A stretch of DNA of 64,000 bases from Pricia antarctica (GTDB lineage Bacteria > Bacteroidota > Bacteroidia > Flavobacteriales > Flavobacteriaceae): positions 58,815-122,814 of the forward strand of contig DRGL01000074.1 of the NCBI GenBank assembly GCA_011050085.1, given 5' to 3'. Made by a program: the position numbers and the translations under genes. Numbering within the stretch: position 1 is the first letter of the stretch; each line of letters starts with the position of its first letter. The notes below the pieces were generated by a model. It did not search any database. It saw nothing but the letters and a program-made list of their open reading frames with translations, and had not been told where the DNA came from. Of this stretch, positions 1-6,833 are shown one piece after another.

Positions 1-1
1 A

Positions 2-400
2 GATATGATCGAAAGAAAACAGGGGAAGATTATCAACATATGCTCCATGATGTCAGAACTGGGCAGAACTTCTGTGGGTGCCTATGCCGCTGCCAAAGGC
101 GGACTCAAAATGCTAACGCAGAACATGGCTACGGAATGGGCAAGGCACAACATTCAGATAAACGGTATCGGCCCAGGATATTTTGCTACCTCGCAGACCG
201 CACCTATCCGAATTGAAGGTCATCCTTTCAACGAGTTTATTTTAAACAGAACTCCCGCTGCCAGATGGGGCAATCCAGAGGACCTGGCCGGGGCAGCTAT
301 CTTTTTATCATCAAAAGCCAGTAATTTTGTAAACGGCCCTATAATTTATGTCGATGGGGGCATCCTTGCCACTATCGGAAAACCTTCGAATGAGGCTTAA
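2..400 (+). CDS. idnO: Gluconate 5-dehydrogenase-like SDR, 3' part only
   Basis: This is the C-terminal part of a short-chain dehydrogenase/reductase; the reading frame is open to the left window edge, so the NAD(P)-binding N-terminus lies outside. The visible part has the SDR catalytic stretch, Ser in INICSMMSELG and YAAAK (Tyr and Lys), followed by NGIGPGYFAT and the C-terminal FVNG..YVDGG signature. The wording ELGR, ARHNIQ.NGI.PGYF and TPAARWG is that of IdnO-type gluconate 5-dehydrogenases, which interconvert D-gluconate and 5-keto-gluconate in the cytoplasm. A KduD-like role in uronate catabolism is an alternative and would suit the pectin genes further on. The family call is secure; the exact substrate is inference. 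Confidence 0.8.
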   Translation, partial: DMIERKQGKIINICSMMSELGRTSVGAYAAAKGGLKMLTQNMATEWARHNIQINGIGPGYFATSQTAPIRIEGHPFNEFILNRTPAARWGNPEDLAGAAIFLSSKASNFVNGPIIYVDGGILATIGKPSNEA

Positions 401-630
401 TTATGATACTTCATTCAAAAACGACTTTGAGCACACTTTGCTTCTAGTATCCGAAGGAAAAACAAGTCTATAAACACACTACTTTAGTCTCAATTTTTGG
501 ACGACGGATAAGTGAAATTGGGCTCTCCTTCTTCTCATTGAGTATATGACCTTTAATATTGATAACCAAATTTCAATTAATACTAAATATTTAAGAACTT
601 CGCCTTTTTAATGTTTCAATCGAGATTGAT

Positions 631-1719
631 ATGGTCGGCACAGAAGCAAAACTAAAAGAGCGAATCAAAGAACTTACCTGTCTCTACGAGGTTACTTCGA
701 TCATCGTCAACTCAGACTATGACCAATTGGAGACCTCCTTGGAGGCAATTGCATATTGTCTCAAGAGAGGATGGCAATTCGACGAAGACACCGAGGTATT
801 TCTGACCAGTGGAAACTATACGGTTCAGACAGAAGGCTTTCGATCGGATATGGTCAACATAACATCTGACATACGGGTCTTCAATACATTCGACGGATAT
901 ATTCAGGTAGGATATCCAAAGGATGCCTATCAGCTATCCGATTTTTTGGAAGAGGAAAAAACCCTATTGGAAAACGTGGCCTTGGCAGTCGGCAACTTAC
1001 TCGAACGCAAACAAGTGCACGACAGTGAAGCGGCCATCAAACGACAGGTAGAACGTGCAGACCGCCTTCATATTTTAGGAGAGATTACGGCGGGCATCGC
1101 CCATGAACTCAACACCCCGCTTGCGAATATTTTGGGGTTTGCCGAGCTCTTGAAAGAAAAAATGACCGATTCCGATACGAAACGTGATCTGGAGAGAATA
1201 GTGGATAACGCCATTTTCAGTCGTGAGGTAGTCAAAAAACTGATGTTCTTCGCCTGTGAAATGCCGCAAGAAATGAATTCGGTGGCGCTGATTCCCATTG
1301 TCGAAAATGTGCTGAAGTTGCTAGGGCCGTCATTAAGATCTAAACGTATAAAATTGACAAAGGCCTTCAGCGATGAGTCCATCGCCTTACGCGCCGATAC
1401 GGTGCAGTTGACCCAAGTTCTTTTCAATTTGATCATGAACGCCGTTTACTTTTCCCCCGAAGGCGGTACTATCGACCTTAGAATAAGCAGCAAAGGTAAC
1501 ATGGCAAAAATTCGAATCTCGGACGAAGGTACCGGTATCGACACCCAAATAAGCAACAAAGTTTTCGAACCTTTTTTTACCACTAAACCGGTCGGCGAAG
1601 GCTCTGGTTTGGGTCTAAGTGTCGTACATGGTATTATCACCAGTCATAAAGGCACCATCGCACACGAAAACAACCGCCCGAAAGGCACTACATTTACAGT
1701 CGACTTTCCTAAATTATAG
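631..1719 (+). CDS. Soluble sensor histidine kinase (NtrB-like)
   Basis: A 362-residue histidine kinase. No membrane segment or signal peptide is visible, so it should sense a cytoplasmic cue. Residues 1-130 form an unassigned, possibly GAF-like input domain. A HisKA dimerisation helix follows with the H-box AHELNTPLANI (phospho-acceptor about His158). The HATPase domain has an N-box (LIMNAVYFSPEGG), G1 (DEGTGID) and G2 (GSGLGLSV). The gene ends 2 bases before the start of a sigma-54 response regulator, so the two are almost certainly a cognate, co-transcribed pair. The signal is unknown. The genes downstream, for nitrogen/2-oxoglutarate metabolism and anion transport, are candidate targets by position only. 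Confidence 0.9.
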   Translation: MVGTEAKLKERIKELTCLYEVTSIIVNSDYDQLETSLEAIAYCLKRGWQFDEDTEVFLTSGNYTVQTEGFRSDMVNITSDIRVFNTFDGYIQVGYPKDAYQLSDFLEEEKTLLENVALAVGNLLERKQVHDSEAAIKRQVERADRLHILGEITAGIAHELNTPLANILGFAELLKEKMTDSDTKRDLERIVDNAIFSREVVKKLMFFACEMPQEMNSVALIPIVENVLKLLGPSLRSKRIKLTKAFSDESIALRADTVQLTQVLFNLIMNAVYFSPEGGTIDLRISSKGNMAKIRISDEGTGIDTQISNKVFEPFFTTKPVGEGSGLGLSVVHGIITSHKGTIAHENNRPKGTTFTVDFPKL

Positions 1720-1721
1720 GT

Positions 1722-3047
1722 ATGGCATTACGCAAGGAAAATATTCTTATCGTAGACGATGACATCGATATTCTAGAGTTGTTGCAACGGCACTTGCAGT
1801 CCATGGAGTACCACACCTTCAAGGCCATATCCGTCAAAGAGGCCCTATTTATCCTTAAGGATACCTTTATCGACCTGTTGATAACCGATATACAAATGCC
1901 CGAGGTCGACGGCCTTCAGCTTTTAAAATTTACGAACGAGCACTATCCCGAAATACCGAAGTTGGTGGTCACCGGATATCCTTCAGTGGATGGTGCTCTT
2001 GAAGTAATACAATCGGGGGCGACCGATTATCTGAGCAAACCTTTTACGAAGGATGAACTAAGGCAGGGCATCGAAAAAGCCTTTGCGCAAGGTGCTCGGC
2101 GTAAAAAACAAAAACCGATTTCCCAAAGGTCGCATTGCAATACATACGCAGATATGGTCGGCGAGTCGGAAGCCTTCGGTGCAGTGGTCAATATTATCGA
2201 TAGGGTAAAGGATAATAAGGCTACGGTTATCGTAAAAGGGGAAAGCGGTACCGGTAAGGAACTAGTGGCCCGGGCCATTCACTATTCCGGCAAGTTTTCC
2301 CGCGCGCCTTTTATAGCGGTCAATTGTGGGGCAATTCCAGAAAATTTACAGGAAGCGGAACTTTTCGGATACAAAAAAGGGGCCTTTACCGGAGCCAATG
2401 AAAACCGCAACGGTTTCTTTCAGGCAGCGGAAGGAGGCACGCTGTTCTTGGATGAAATCGGTACAGCGTCCCTTGCCGTACAGACCAAGCTCCTCCGTGC
2501 TTTACAAGAAAAGGAAATTACGAAGGTCGGTTCCCAAAAAGCGGAAAAAGTAGACATTCGAATCATCGCCGCGACCAATGCCGATCTTTTGGAAGATATC
2601 AAGAAGAAGACCTTTAGGGAAGATCTATATTACCGCTTGACCGTGGTCGAAATCAATGTGCCCCCATTGCGGGAACGAAAATCGGATATTCCCCTACTGG
2701 TCGAGAAGTTTTTGCGCAAGTACGGCGTGGAATATAAGGACCGCTTACTTCGCATCTCCCCAGAGGCCTTCAAAGTCCTGCAACGATACAACTGGCCCGG
2801 AAACATCAGGGAACTTGAAAATATCATCCAACGGACCGTTATCATGTCCGACGGCCTGATCGAGGTGAACGACCTTCCCGATTTTCTAAAATTCGAAATC
2901 GATTTTCCCGAGGAGGATTTTCTCCCGCTGCGGGAAATGGAAAAGGAATATGTTCGTCGCGTACTTATTCACACCCAAGGCAACAAAACGAAAGCGGCCG
3001 AAATGCTACAGATAGACCGCAAGACCTTGCGCGATAAATTGAGCTAA
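1722..3047 (+). CDS. Sigma-54-dependent response regulator (NtrC family)
   Basis: A 441-residue enhancer-binding protein in the usual three parts. The receiver domain (about 1-125) has acidic residues VDDD and the phosphorylation site in LLITDIQMPEVDG, plus the conserved Lys in LSKPF. The AAA+ domain (about 145-385) has Walker A GESGTGKE, the sigma-54 contact loop GAFTGA, Walker B GGTLFLDEIG, and the arginine-finger region. The C-terminus is a Fis-type helix-turn-helix (NKTKAAEMLQIDRKTLRDKL). It starts 2 bases after the kinase stop. It should activate sigma-54 promoters when phosphorylated. I could not find a sigma-54 promoter with correct spacing nearby, so its regulon remains open. Confidence 0.93.
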   Translation: MALRKENILIVDDDIDILELLQRHLQSMEYHTFKAISVKEALFILKDTFIDLLITDIQMPEVDGLQLLKFTNEHYPEIPKLVVTGYPSVDGALEVIQSGATDYLSKPFTKDELRQGIEKAFAQGARRKKQKPISQRSHCNTYADMVGESEAFGAVVNIIDRVKDNKATVIVKGESGTGKELVARAIHYSGKFSRAPFIAVNCGAIPENLQEAELFGYKKGAFTGANENRNGFFQAAEGGTLFLDEIGTASLAVQTKLLRALQEKEITKVGSQKAEKVDIRIIAATNADLLEDIKKKTFREDLYYRLTVVEINVPPLRERKSDIPLLVEKFLRKYGVEYKDRLLRISPEAFKVLQRYNWPGNIRELENIIQRTVIMSDGLIEVNDLPDFLKFEIDFPEEDFLPLREMEKEYVRRVLIHTQGNKTKAAEMLQIDRKTLRDKLS

Positions 3048-3050
3048 TCT

Positions 3051-3079
3051 ACCGAGGAGAAATTACCCGACCGAGGAGA
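3051..3079. repeat. Two 10-bp direct repeats, 19-bp period
   Basis: The 10-mer ACCGAGGAGA occurs at 3051-3060 and again at 3070-3079, directly after the response regulator stop codon, each followed by a T/C-rich stretch. The 19-bp period places both copies nearly on the same DNA face. It could be a binding site pair or a chance duplication; no function is claimed. Confidence 0.5.
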
Positions 3080-3234
3080 TTTTCCCCTGCCAGATAAAAT
3101 AACATCCTAAAAGTAAGCTTCCTTATATATTGATTTTCAAATAGTTATTGTTTATGGCATACTCCCCTGCTTTTTAGGGCACATCATTTGCATTTAGTGG
3201 AACGAATTAAATCAGTAACCCTAAATACACAGAT

Positions 3235-3597
3235 ATGATCAAATATGCAATTGCCCTATTATTTTCAGTAAGTGTTTTGAACGAACAGAGCGGTAAAGAA
3301 CAAACACAGACCGATGTCACCATCGGCGATGTCTTCGAAATCGGTGCACCCGAAACCCACGCCTACAAACACATCAATTTTCCACGCGCCAATTTCATCA
3401 TCAAAAGAGGCGGTATCGCGAACTACAAGCGTGCGGAAGGGTATAAAGTAGTAGTAACCGCTATCAAGGAGAAGAAAGATGGCAGCACGCAGGTGAAGAT
3501 AAAACGAAATGATGGCGGTCGATTTTTTGGAAGCCATACCGTTGTTTCCGCAGATTTTAAAGAGGCCATCGCGTCCGGCGAACTACAGGCCATGTAA
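3235..3597 (+). CDS. Small exported protein of unknown function
   Basis: A 120-residue protein with a short hydrophobic N-terminus (about residues 3-16) that may be a signal peptide, though a clear cleavage site is not obvious. The rest is a polar, beta-rich domain with VFEIGAPETH, HINFPRANFIIKRGGIANYK and GGRFFGSH stretches. I recognise no catalytic motif. It stands alone 187 bases after the response regulator and on the same strand, so it is a plausible target of that system. The reading frame has normal codon use and a sensible start, but the function is unknown. Confidence 0.7.
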   Translation: MIKYAIALLFSVSVLNEQSGKEQTQTDVTIGDVFEIGAPETHAYKHINFPRANFIIKRGGIANYKRAEGYKVVVTAIKEKKDGSTQVKIKRNDGGRFFGSHTVVSADFKEAIASGELQAM

Positions 3598-3615
3598 AGA
3601 GCTATAAGGTAAAAT

Positions 3616-3677
3616 GAATCCATTTGGTCTGAGGGCAGACTTAATTCAATCACGAATCACCTTGATCAGATGGATTC
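3616..3677. repeat. Imperfect inverted repeat with a nested hairpin
   Basis: GAATCCATTTGGTC (3616-3629) pairs with GATCAGATGGATTC (3664-3677), 12 of 14 positions Watson-Crick and two G-T wobbles in RNA. Inside it, GTCTG (3627-3631) and CAGAC (3636-3640) can form a second short stem. There is no U-run, so it is not a standard terminator. It lies between two small genes on the same strand and may be a processed or structured mRNA element. Confidence 0.45.
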
Positions 3678-3807
3678 TACTTCACAATTACCAAGTCGCA
3701 ACGGTTAGTTGAATTCTCTTTTTCGATTTTGAATTAAGTGTCCAGATAGACTGACCTTTTCCATTGCACCGAATTCTACAATAGATTTAAACTAAAAAAC
3801 AGATGTT

Positions 3808-4431
3808 ATGTTCACAAAACTTTCAGCTCCGCAACGCATTCAAATCGGTCTGGTATTGGCTATGGCATTTCTTCTGGTTCTCGGCTCCAATCTTTTAGAT
3901 CAAAAACATTTTACGAACATTCAAAACACAGTTAATTCAGTCTACAAAGATCGTGTGGTCGTGCAGGACTACGTTTATCGATTGGGCAACATCTTTCACC
4001 AAAAAGAACTCCGATTTATTCTTAAAAATAATTTTCAGGGCGTAACCTCAGAAAACCAAGAAGTGAAACAATTATTGGACGACTTCGGGGCAACGGAGCT
4101 TACCACCAAAGAATCGCAATTGCTCATTAAATTAAACGATCAGTTCGCAAACCTCAACAAATTGGAAATAAAGATGATGGGTGCTTCGAGTGCTAATTCG
4201 GAAAATAATATGGTCTCGGCCGTTAAAAGTTTAGATGAAATAGGGACCAGCCTCAATGGGTTGGCCGAAATTCAACTGGACCAAAGCGGACAGTTGATTG
4301 AACTTTCCAAAAAATCATTGGGTATGAACATCTTACTGTCCAAACTTGAGATAGGCTTTATGGTCGTTATCGGCGCCGCTATGTTGGCCCTGATATTCTA
4401 TCCTGTTGAAAAAATACGTGTCATCAGGTGA
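3808..4431 (+). CDS. Membrane protein with four-helix-bundle sensory-type domain
   Basis: A 207-residue protein with two transmembrane segments (about residues 12-30 and 175-198) flanking a long helical extracytoplasmic domain. This layout is like the 4HB_MCP ligand-binding module of chemoreceptors and sensor kinases, but no HAMP, methyl-accepting or kinase domain follows; the protein stops about 8 residues after TM2. It is therefore a sensor module without an output domain, or a structural membrane protein. A second ATG at 3803 is out of frame. Context: it lies between the two-component system and the glutamate dehydrogenase run. Function unknown. Confidence 0.7.
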   Translation: MFTKLSAPQRIQIGLVLAMAFLLVLGSNLLDQKHFTNIQNTVNSVYKDRVVVQDYVYRLGNIFHQKELRFILKNNFQGVTSENQEVKQLLDDFGATELTTKESQLLIKLNDQFANLNKLEIKMMGASSANSENNMVSAVKSLDEIGTSLNGLAEIQLDQSGQLIELSKKSLGMNILLSKLEIGFMVVIGAAMLALIFYPVEKIRVIR

Positions 4432-4469
4432 TACACTTTGCCAAACAGTTTTCCCTAATAAAAGTAAAA

Positions 4470-4673
4470 ATGAAAAAATACTTAAGAAGTATATGTTCAA
4501 CCTGTAGCTATGTCCAGAACTGTTCTTTGACAACAAATAAGAGCAGCATCTACGAATGCAACGAATACGTTCATCATCTGGACGCGGATTACATCCCATC
4601 AGTTATGAACTTGATCAAAACAACTAAAGTCGACTTTGAGAAAGTTGAAAAAAGAGAACTCATCTTAAACTAG
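4470..4673 (+). CDS. Cys-rich microprotein, putative metal-binding
   Basis: A 67-residue protein starting at the ATG at 4470 (an upstream in-frame ATG at 4428 overlaps the preceding gene and is less likely). Four cysteines are arranged C-x2-C-x5-C-x11-C (CSTC, NCSL, ECNEY), the spacing of a small zinc or iron site. Similar short CxxC...C.LT....C.E proteins recur in flavobacteria as uncharacterised genes, as I recall. It ends 6 bases before glutamate dehydrogenase and probably shares its transcript. It could be a redox or zinc switch or an adaptor for the dehydrogenase; this is inference. Confidence 0.65.
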   Translation: MKKYLRSICSTCSYVQNCSLTTNKSSIYECNEYVHHLDADYIPSVMNLIKTTKVDFEKVEKRELILN

Positions 4674-4679
4674 AAGGTA

Positions 4680-5972
4680 ATGACAACAAGAGTATTGAAA
4701 CAGAAAAAAGTGCACAAACAGGGCATGCTCGACAATGTCATGCGTCAGTTCGATCACGCCGCGGAGATTATAGACCTGAACCCGAACATTCGAAAGATCC
4801 TCGAGGTAACGAACAACGAACTGGTCGTTCACTTTCCCGTTCGTATGGACAATGGCGAAGTAGAGGTCTTTACCGGATATCGGGTACAGCATAACAATTC
4901 GCTGGGGCCGTATAAAGGAGGTCTGCGCTATCATCCGACCGTAGATATTGACGCAGCAAGGGCATTGGCCATGTGGATGACCTGGAAAACATCGTTGGCG
5001 GGATTGCCCTACGGCGGAGCTAAGGGTGGTATCCAGCTAGATCCCACTAAATACTCGAATTCCGAACTCGAACGCATTACCCGAAGGTTTACGTACGCCC
5101 TAGGCGATAACATCGGTCCGGAGCTGGATATTCCTGCACCCGACGTAAATACCAATGCACAGACGATGGCGTGGATTTTGGATACCTATATGTCCACCAA
5201 ATCGCCTGCCGAGCGTTCCACGAACATGCACGTGGTGACCGGAAAACCTGTCGGTGCTGGAGGTTCGGAAGGTCGCGACAGGGCTACGGGCTATGGCGTG
5301 TCCCTGACCATAAAATTCTGGGCTGAAAATAAAAAGATAGCCCTGAAGGATAAAAAATTCATTGTTCAGGGATTTGGCAACGTGGGATATTGGGCCGCGC
5401 ATTTTCTGGAAAAGCAGGGTGCCGTAATGACCGCCGTACAAGATGCCTATGGGAGCATTGTCAACGAAAGCGGAATTTCTGTCGAACAACTTTTCGAGTA
5501 TTCACAAGCGAACAAAGGGAGTATTCTTGGTTTCAAAGACTCAAGTGCCATCGACATTACCAATTTTTTTGGATTGGACTGCGATATCATCATCCCCGCA
5601 GCCCTGGGCAACCAGGTAACGGCCGAAATTGCACCACAAATTAAAGCCGCCCTTATTGCGGAAGGTGCCAACGGACCTACCGATGTGGAAGCCGAAGAAA
5701 TACTTTTGGAAAAGGGTATCGATATCATACCCGATATCCTTTGTAATTCCGGGGGCGTCATCGGAAGCTATTTTGAGTGGCTGCAGAACCGCAACGGGGA
5801 AATCTGGCAACTGGACGAGGTAATGCAAAAACTGGAGAAAAAGCTAAGGGAATCCTTTAGCAAGGTATCCGAGCTATCGGAAGAACGAAACGTCGATATG
5901 CGGACCGCCGCATTTATCATTGCCATCGAACGGCTTGAAGAAACTTACATACAACGGGGAATTTTTCCTTGA
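4680..5972 (+). CDS. gdhA: Glutamate dehydrogenase (Glu/Leu/Phe/Val family)
   Basis: A 430-residue, full-length cytoplasmic enzyme that interconverts L-glutamate and 2-oxoglutarate plus ammonia. The substrate domain has the signature GGLRYHP...KTSLAGLPYGGAKGG with the catalytic Lys, and PAPDVNTN with the catalytic Asp. The Rossmann domain has GFGNVGYWAAHFL. Length and sequence resemble the short catabolic hexameric type (RocG/GudB-like) more than the roughly 450-residue NADP-type GdhA. Cofactor choice cannot be fixed by eye. It follows the Cys-rich microprotein by 6 bases and precedes a GreA/Rnk-like gene by 13 bases, in a run that ends with a SulP transporter. Confidence 0.93.
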   Translation: MTTRVLKQKKVHKQGMLDNVMRQFDHAAEIIDLNPNIRKILEVTNNELVVHFPVRMDNGEVEVFTGYRVQHNNSLGPYKGGLRYHPTVDIDAARALAMWMTWKTSLAGLPYGGAKGGIQLDPTKYSNSELERITRRFTYALGDNIGPELDIPAPDVNTNAQTMAWILDTYMSTKSPAERSTNMHVVTGKPVGAGGSEGRDRATGYGVSLTIKFWAENKKIALKDKKFIVQGFGNVGYWAAHFLEKQGAVMTAVQDAYGSIVNESGISVEQLFEYSQANKGSILGFKDSSAIDITNFFGLDCDIIIPAALGNQVTAEIAPQIKAALIAEGANGPTDVEAEEILLEKGIDIIPDILCNSGGVIGSYFEWLQNRNGEIWQLDEVMQKLEKKLRESFSKVSELSEERNVDMRTAAFIIAIERLEETYIQRGIFP

Positions 5973-5985
5973 AAAAATTATAAAA

Positions 5986-6405
5986 ATGAAATACGAAAAT
6001 TTGGTCATAGAAAAGAAGGAGTATGTGCTTTTGAAGAGATATATGAACCTTTCCGGATATTATAAGGATGAGACATTGCGCAAATCGGTTAAAAAATTAT
6101 TGGGCGAACTGGACTCCGCCCGAATATGCGACGATGCGGATATGCCCAAAGATATAATCCGGTTCAATACACAGGTCACCATCGTGTCCGAAAAGGGCTG
6201 GCGGAAGACGTTCAGACTGGTGCTGCCAAACAATAGTGATGTCAAAAGCAATAAAATATCCATTCTTACCCCGATGGGCGCCGCCGTAATGGGTTACGCC
6301 GAGGGTGATTTGGTAATCTGGGAATTCCCGGCTGGCGAACAGCAACTAACTATTGAAAAAGTAACACAAGAGAATAGACATATTAATGTAAACATGGTAC
6401 TATGA
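5986..6405 (+). CDS. GreA/GreB C-terminal-domain (Rnk-like) protein
   Basis: Taking the ATG at 5986, 13 bases after the glutamate dehydrogenase stop, gives 139 residues. The C-terminal half (IRFNTQVTIVSEKGWRKTFRLVLPNNSD... ISILTPMGAAVMGYAEGDLVIWEFPAG is the region) has the FKBP-like fold signature of GreA/GreB/Rnk proteins: the LTP.G.A..G...GD motif. The N-terminal part is helical but too short for the GreA coiled coil that enters the RNA polymerase secondary channel. It is most like Rnk, the regulator of nucleoside diphosphate kinase, or stand-alone Gre-C proteins that bind RNA polymerase. Its stop overlaps the next start (ATGA), so translation is coupled. Confidence 0.8.
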   Translation: MKYENLVIEKKEYVLLKRYMNLSGYYKDETLRKSVKKLLGELDSARICDDADMPKDIIRFNTQVTIVSEKGWRKTFRLVLPNNSDVKSNKISILTPMGAAVMGYAEGDLVIWEFPAGEQQLTIEKVTQENRHINVNMVL

Positions 6406-6794
6406 ACAATTCAAAATTATTTTTTGGTCACGATTCCGACAGTACCATCATGGTGAGGAAAGACAGGGCCGAAGTTAATACTTGGACGGATCACCTGGAA
6501 TATATCAACGAAGAACTCGAATATATTCTGGGCATCGAAGATCGAATGTTGAACAATCGGCAGCTCTATAATCAACTAAACGCTCTACGTCGCGAAAACC
6601 AGCTCAAACTGAGTCTGCTATACCGCTACGAAGCGAGTATGCGAAACGCTATTGAGTGCGATACAACAGCTTGCGACACCTTCTATCTGCATACACACGA
6701 AAAGAACAGGAACGTTTTTATAGATCATGTCAAAAAATATAGGCAGGTTAAATCGAACGTGCTGTCAAAAATTCTTATATATGTCAGACGGTAA
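6402..6794 (+). CDS. Helical protein of unknown function
   Basis: A 130-residue, charged, mostly helical protein without signal peptide or membrane segment. It has a long heptad-like middle (WTDHLEYINEELEYILGIE...QLNALRRENQLKL) and a small Cys pair (CDTTAC). The start overlaps the stop of the Gre-like gene by 4 bases, so both are translationally coupled and probably work together. I do not recognise the family. Its place between an RNA-polymerase-type accessory protein and a transporter suggests a stress or quiescence role, but that is guesswork from position. Confidence 0.7.
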   Translation: MNNSKLFFGHDSDSTIMVRKDRAEVNTWTDHLEYINEELEYILGIEDRMLNNRQLYNQLNALRRENQLKLSLLYRYEASMRNAIECDTTACDTFYLHTHEKNRNVFIDHVKKYRQVKSNVLSKILIYVRR

Positions 6795-6833
6795 ACCGGT
6801 TCCGACCAACAAGATAACAGCTAACAAACCTAC

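Noticed and set aside
3155..3171. Possible sigma-54 promoter (TGGCAT...TGC) before the small exported protein
   Set aside because: There are 11 bases between GG and GC instead of the strict 10. The same wrong spacing is seen at about 4427-4441 (AGGTG...TTGCC).
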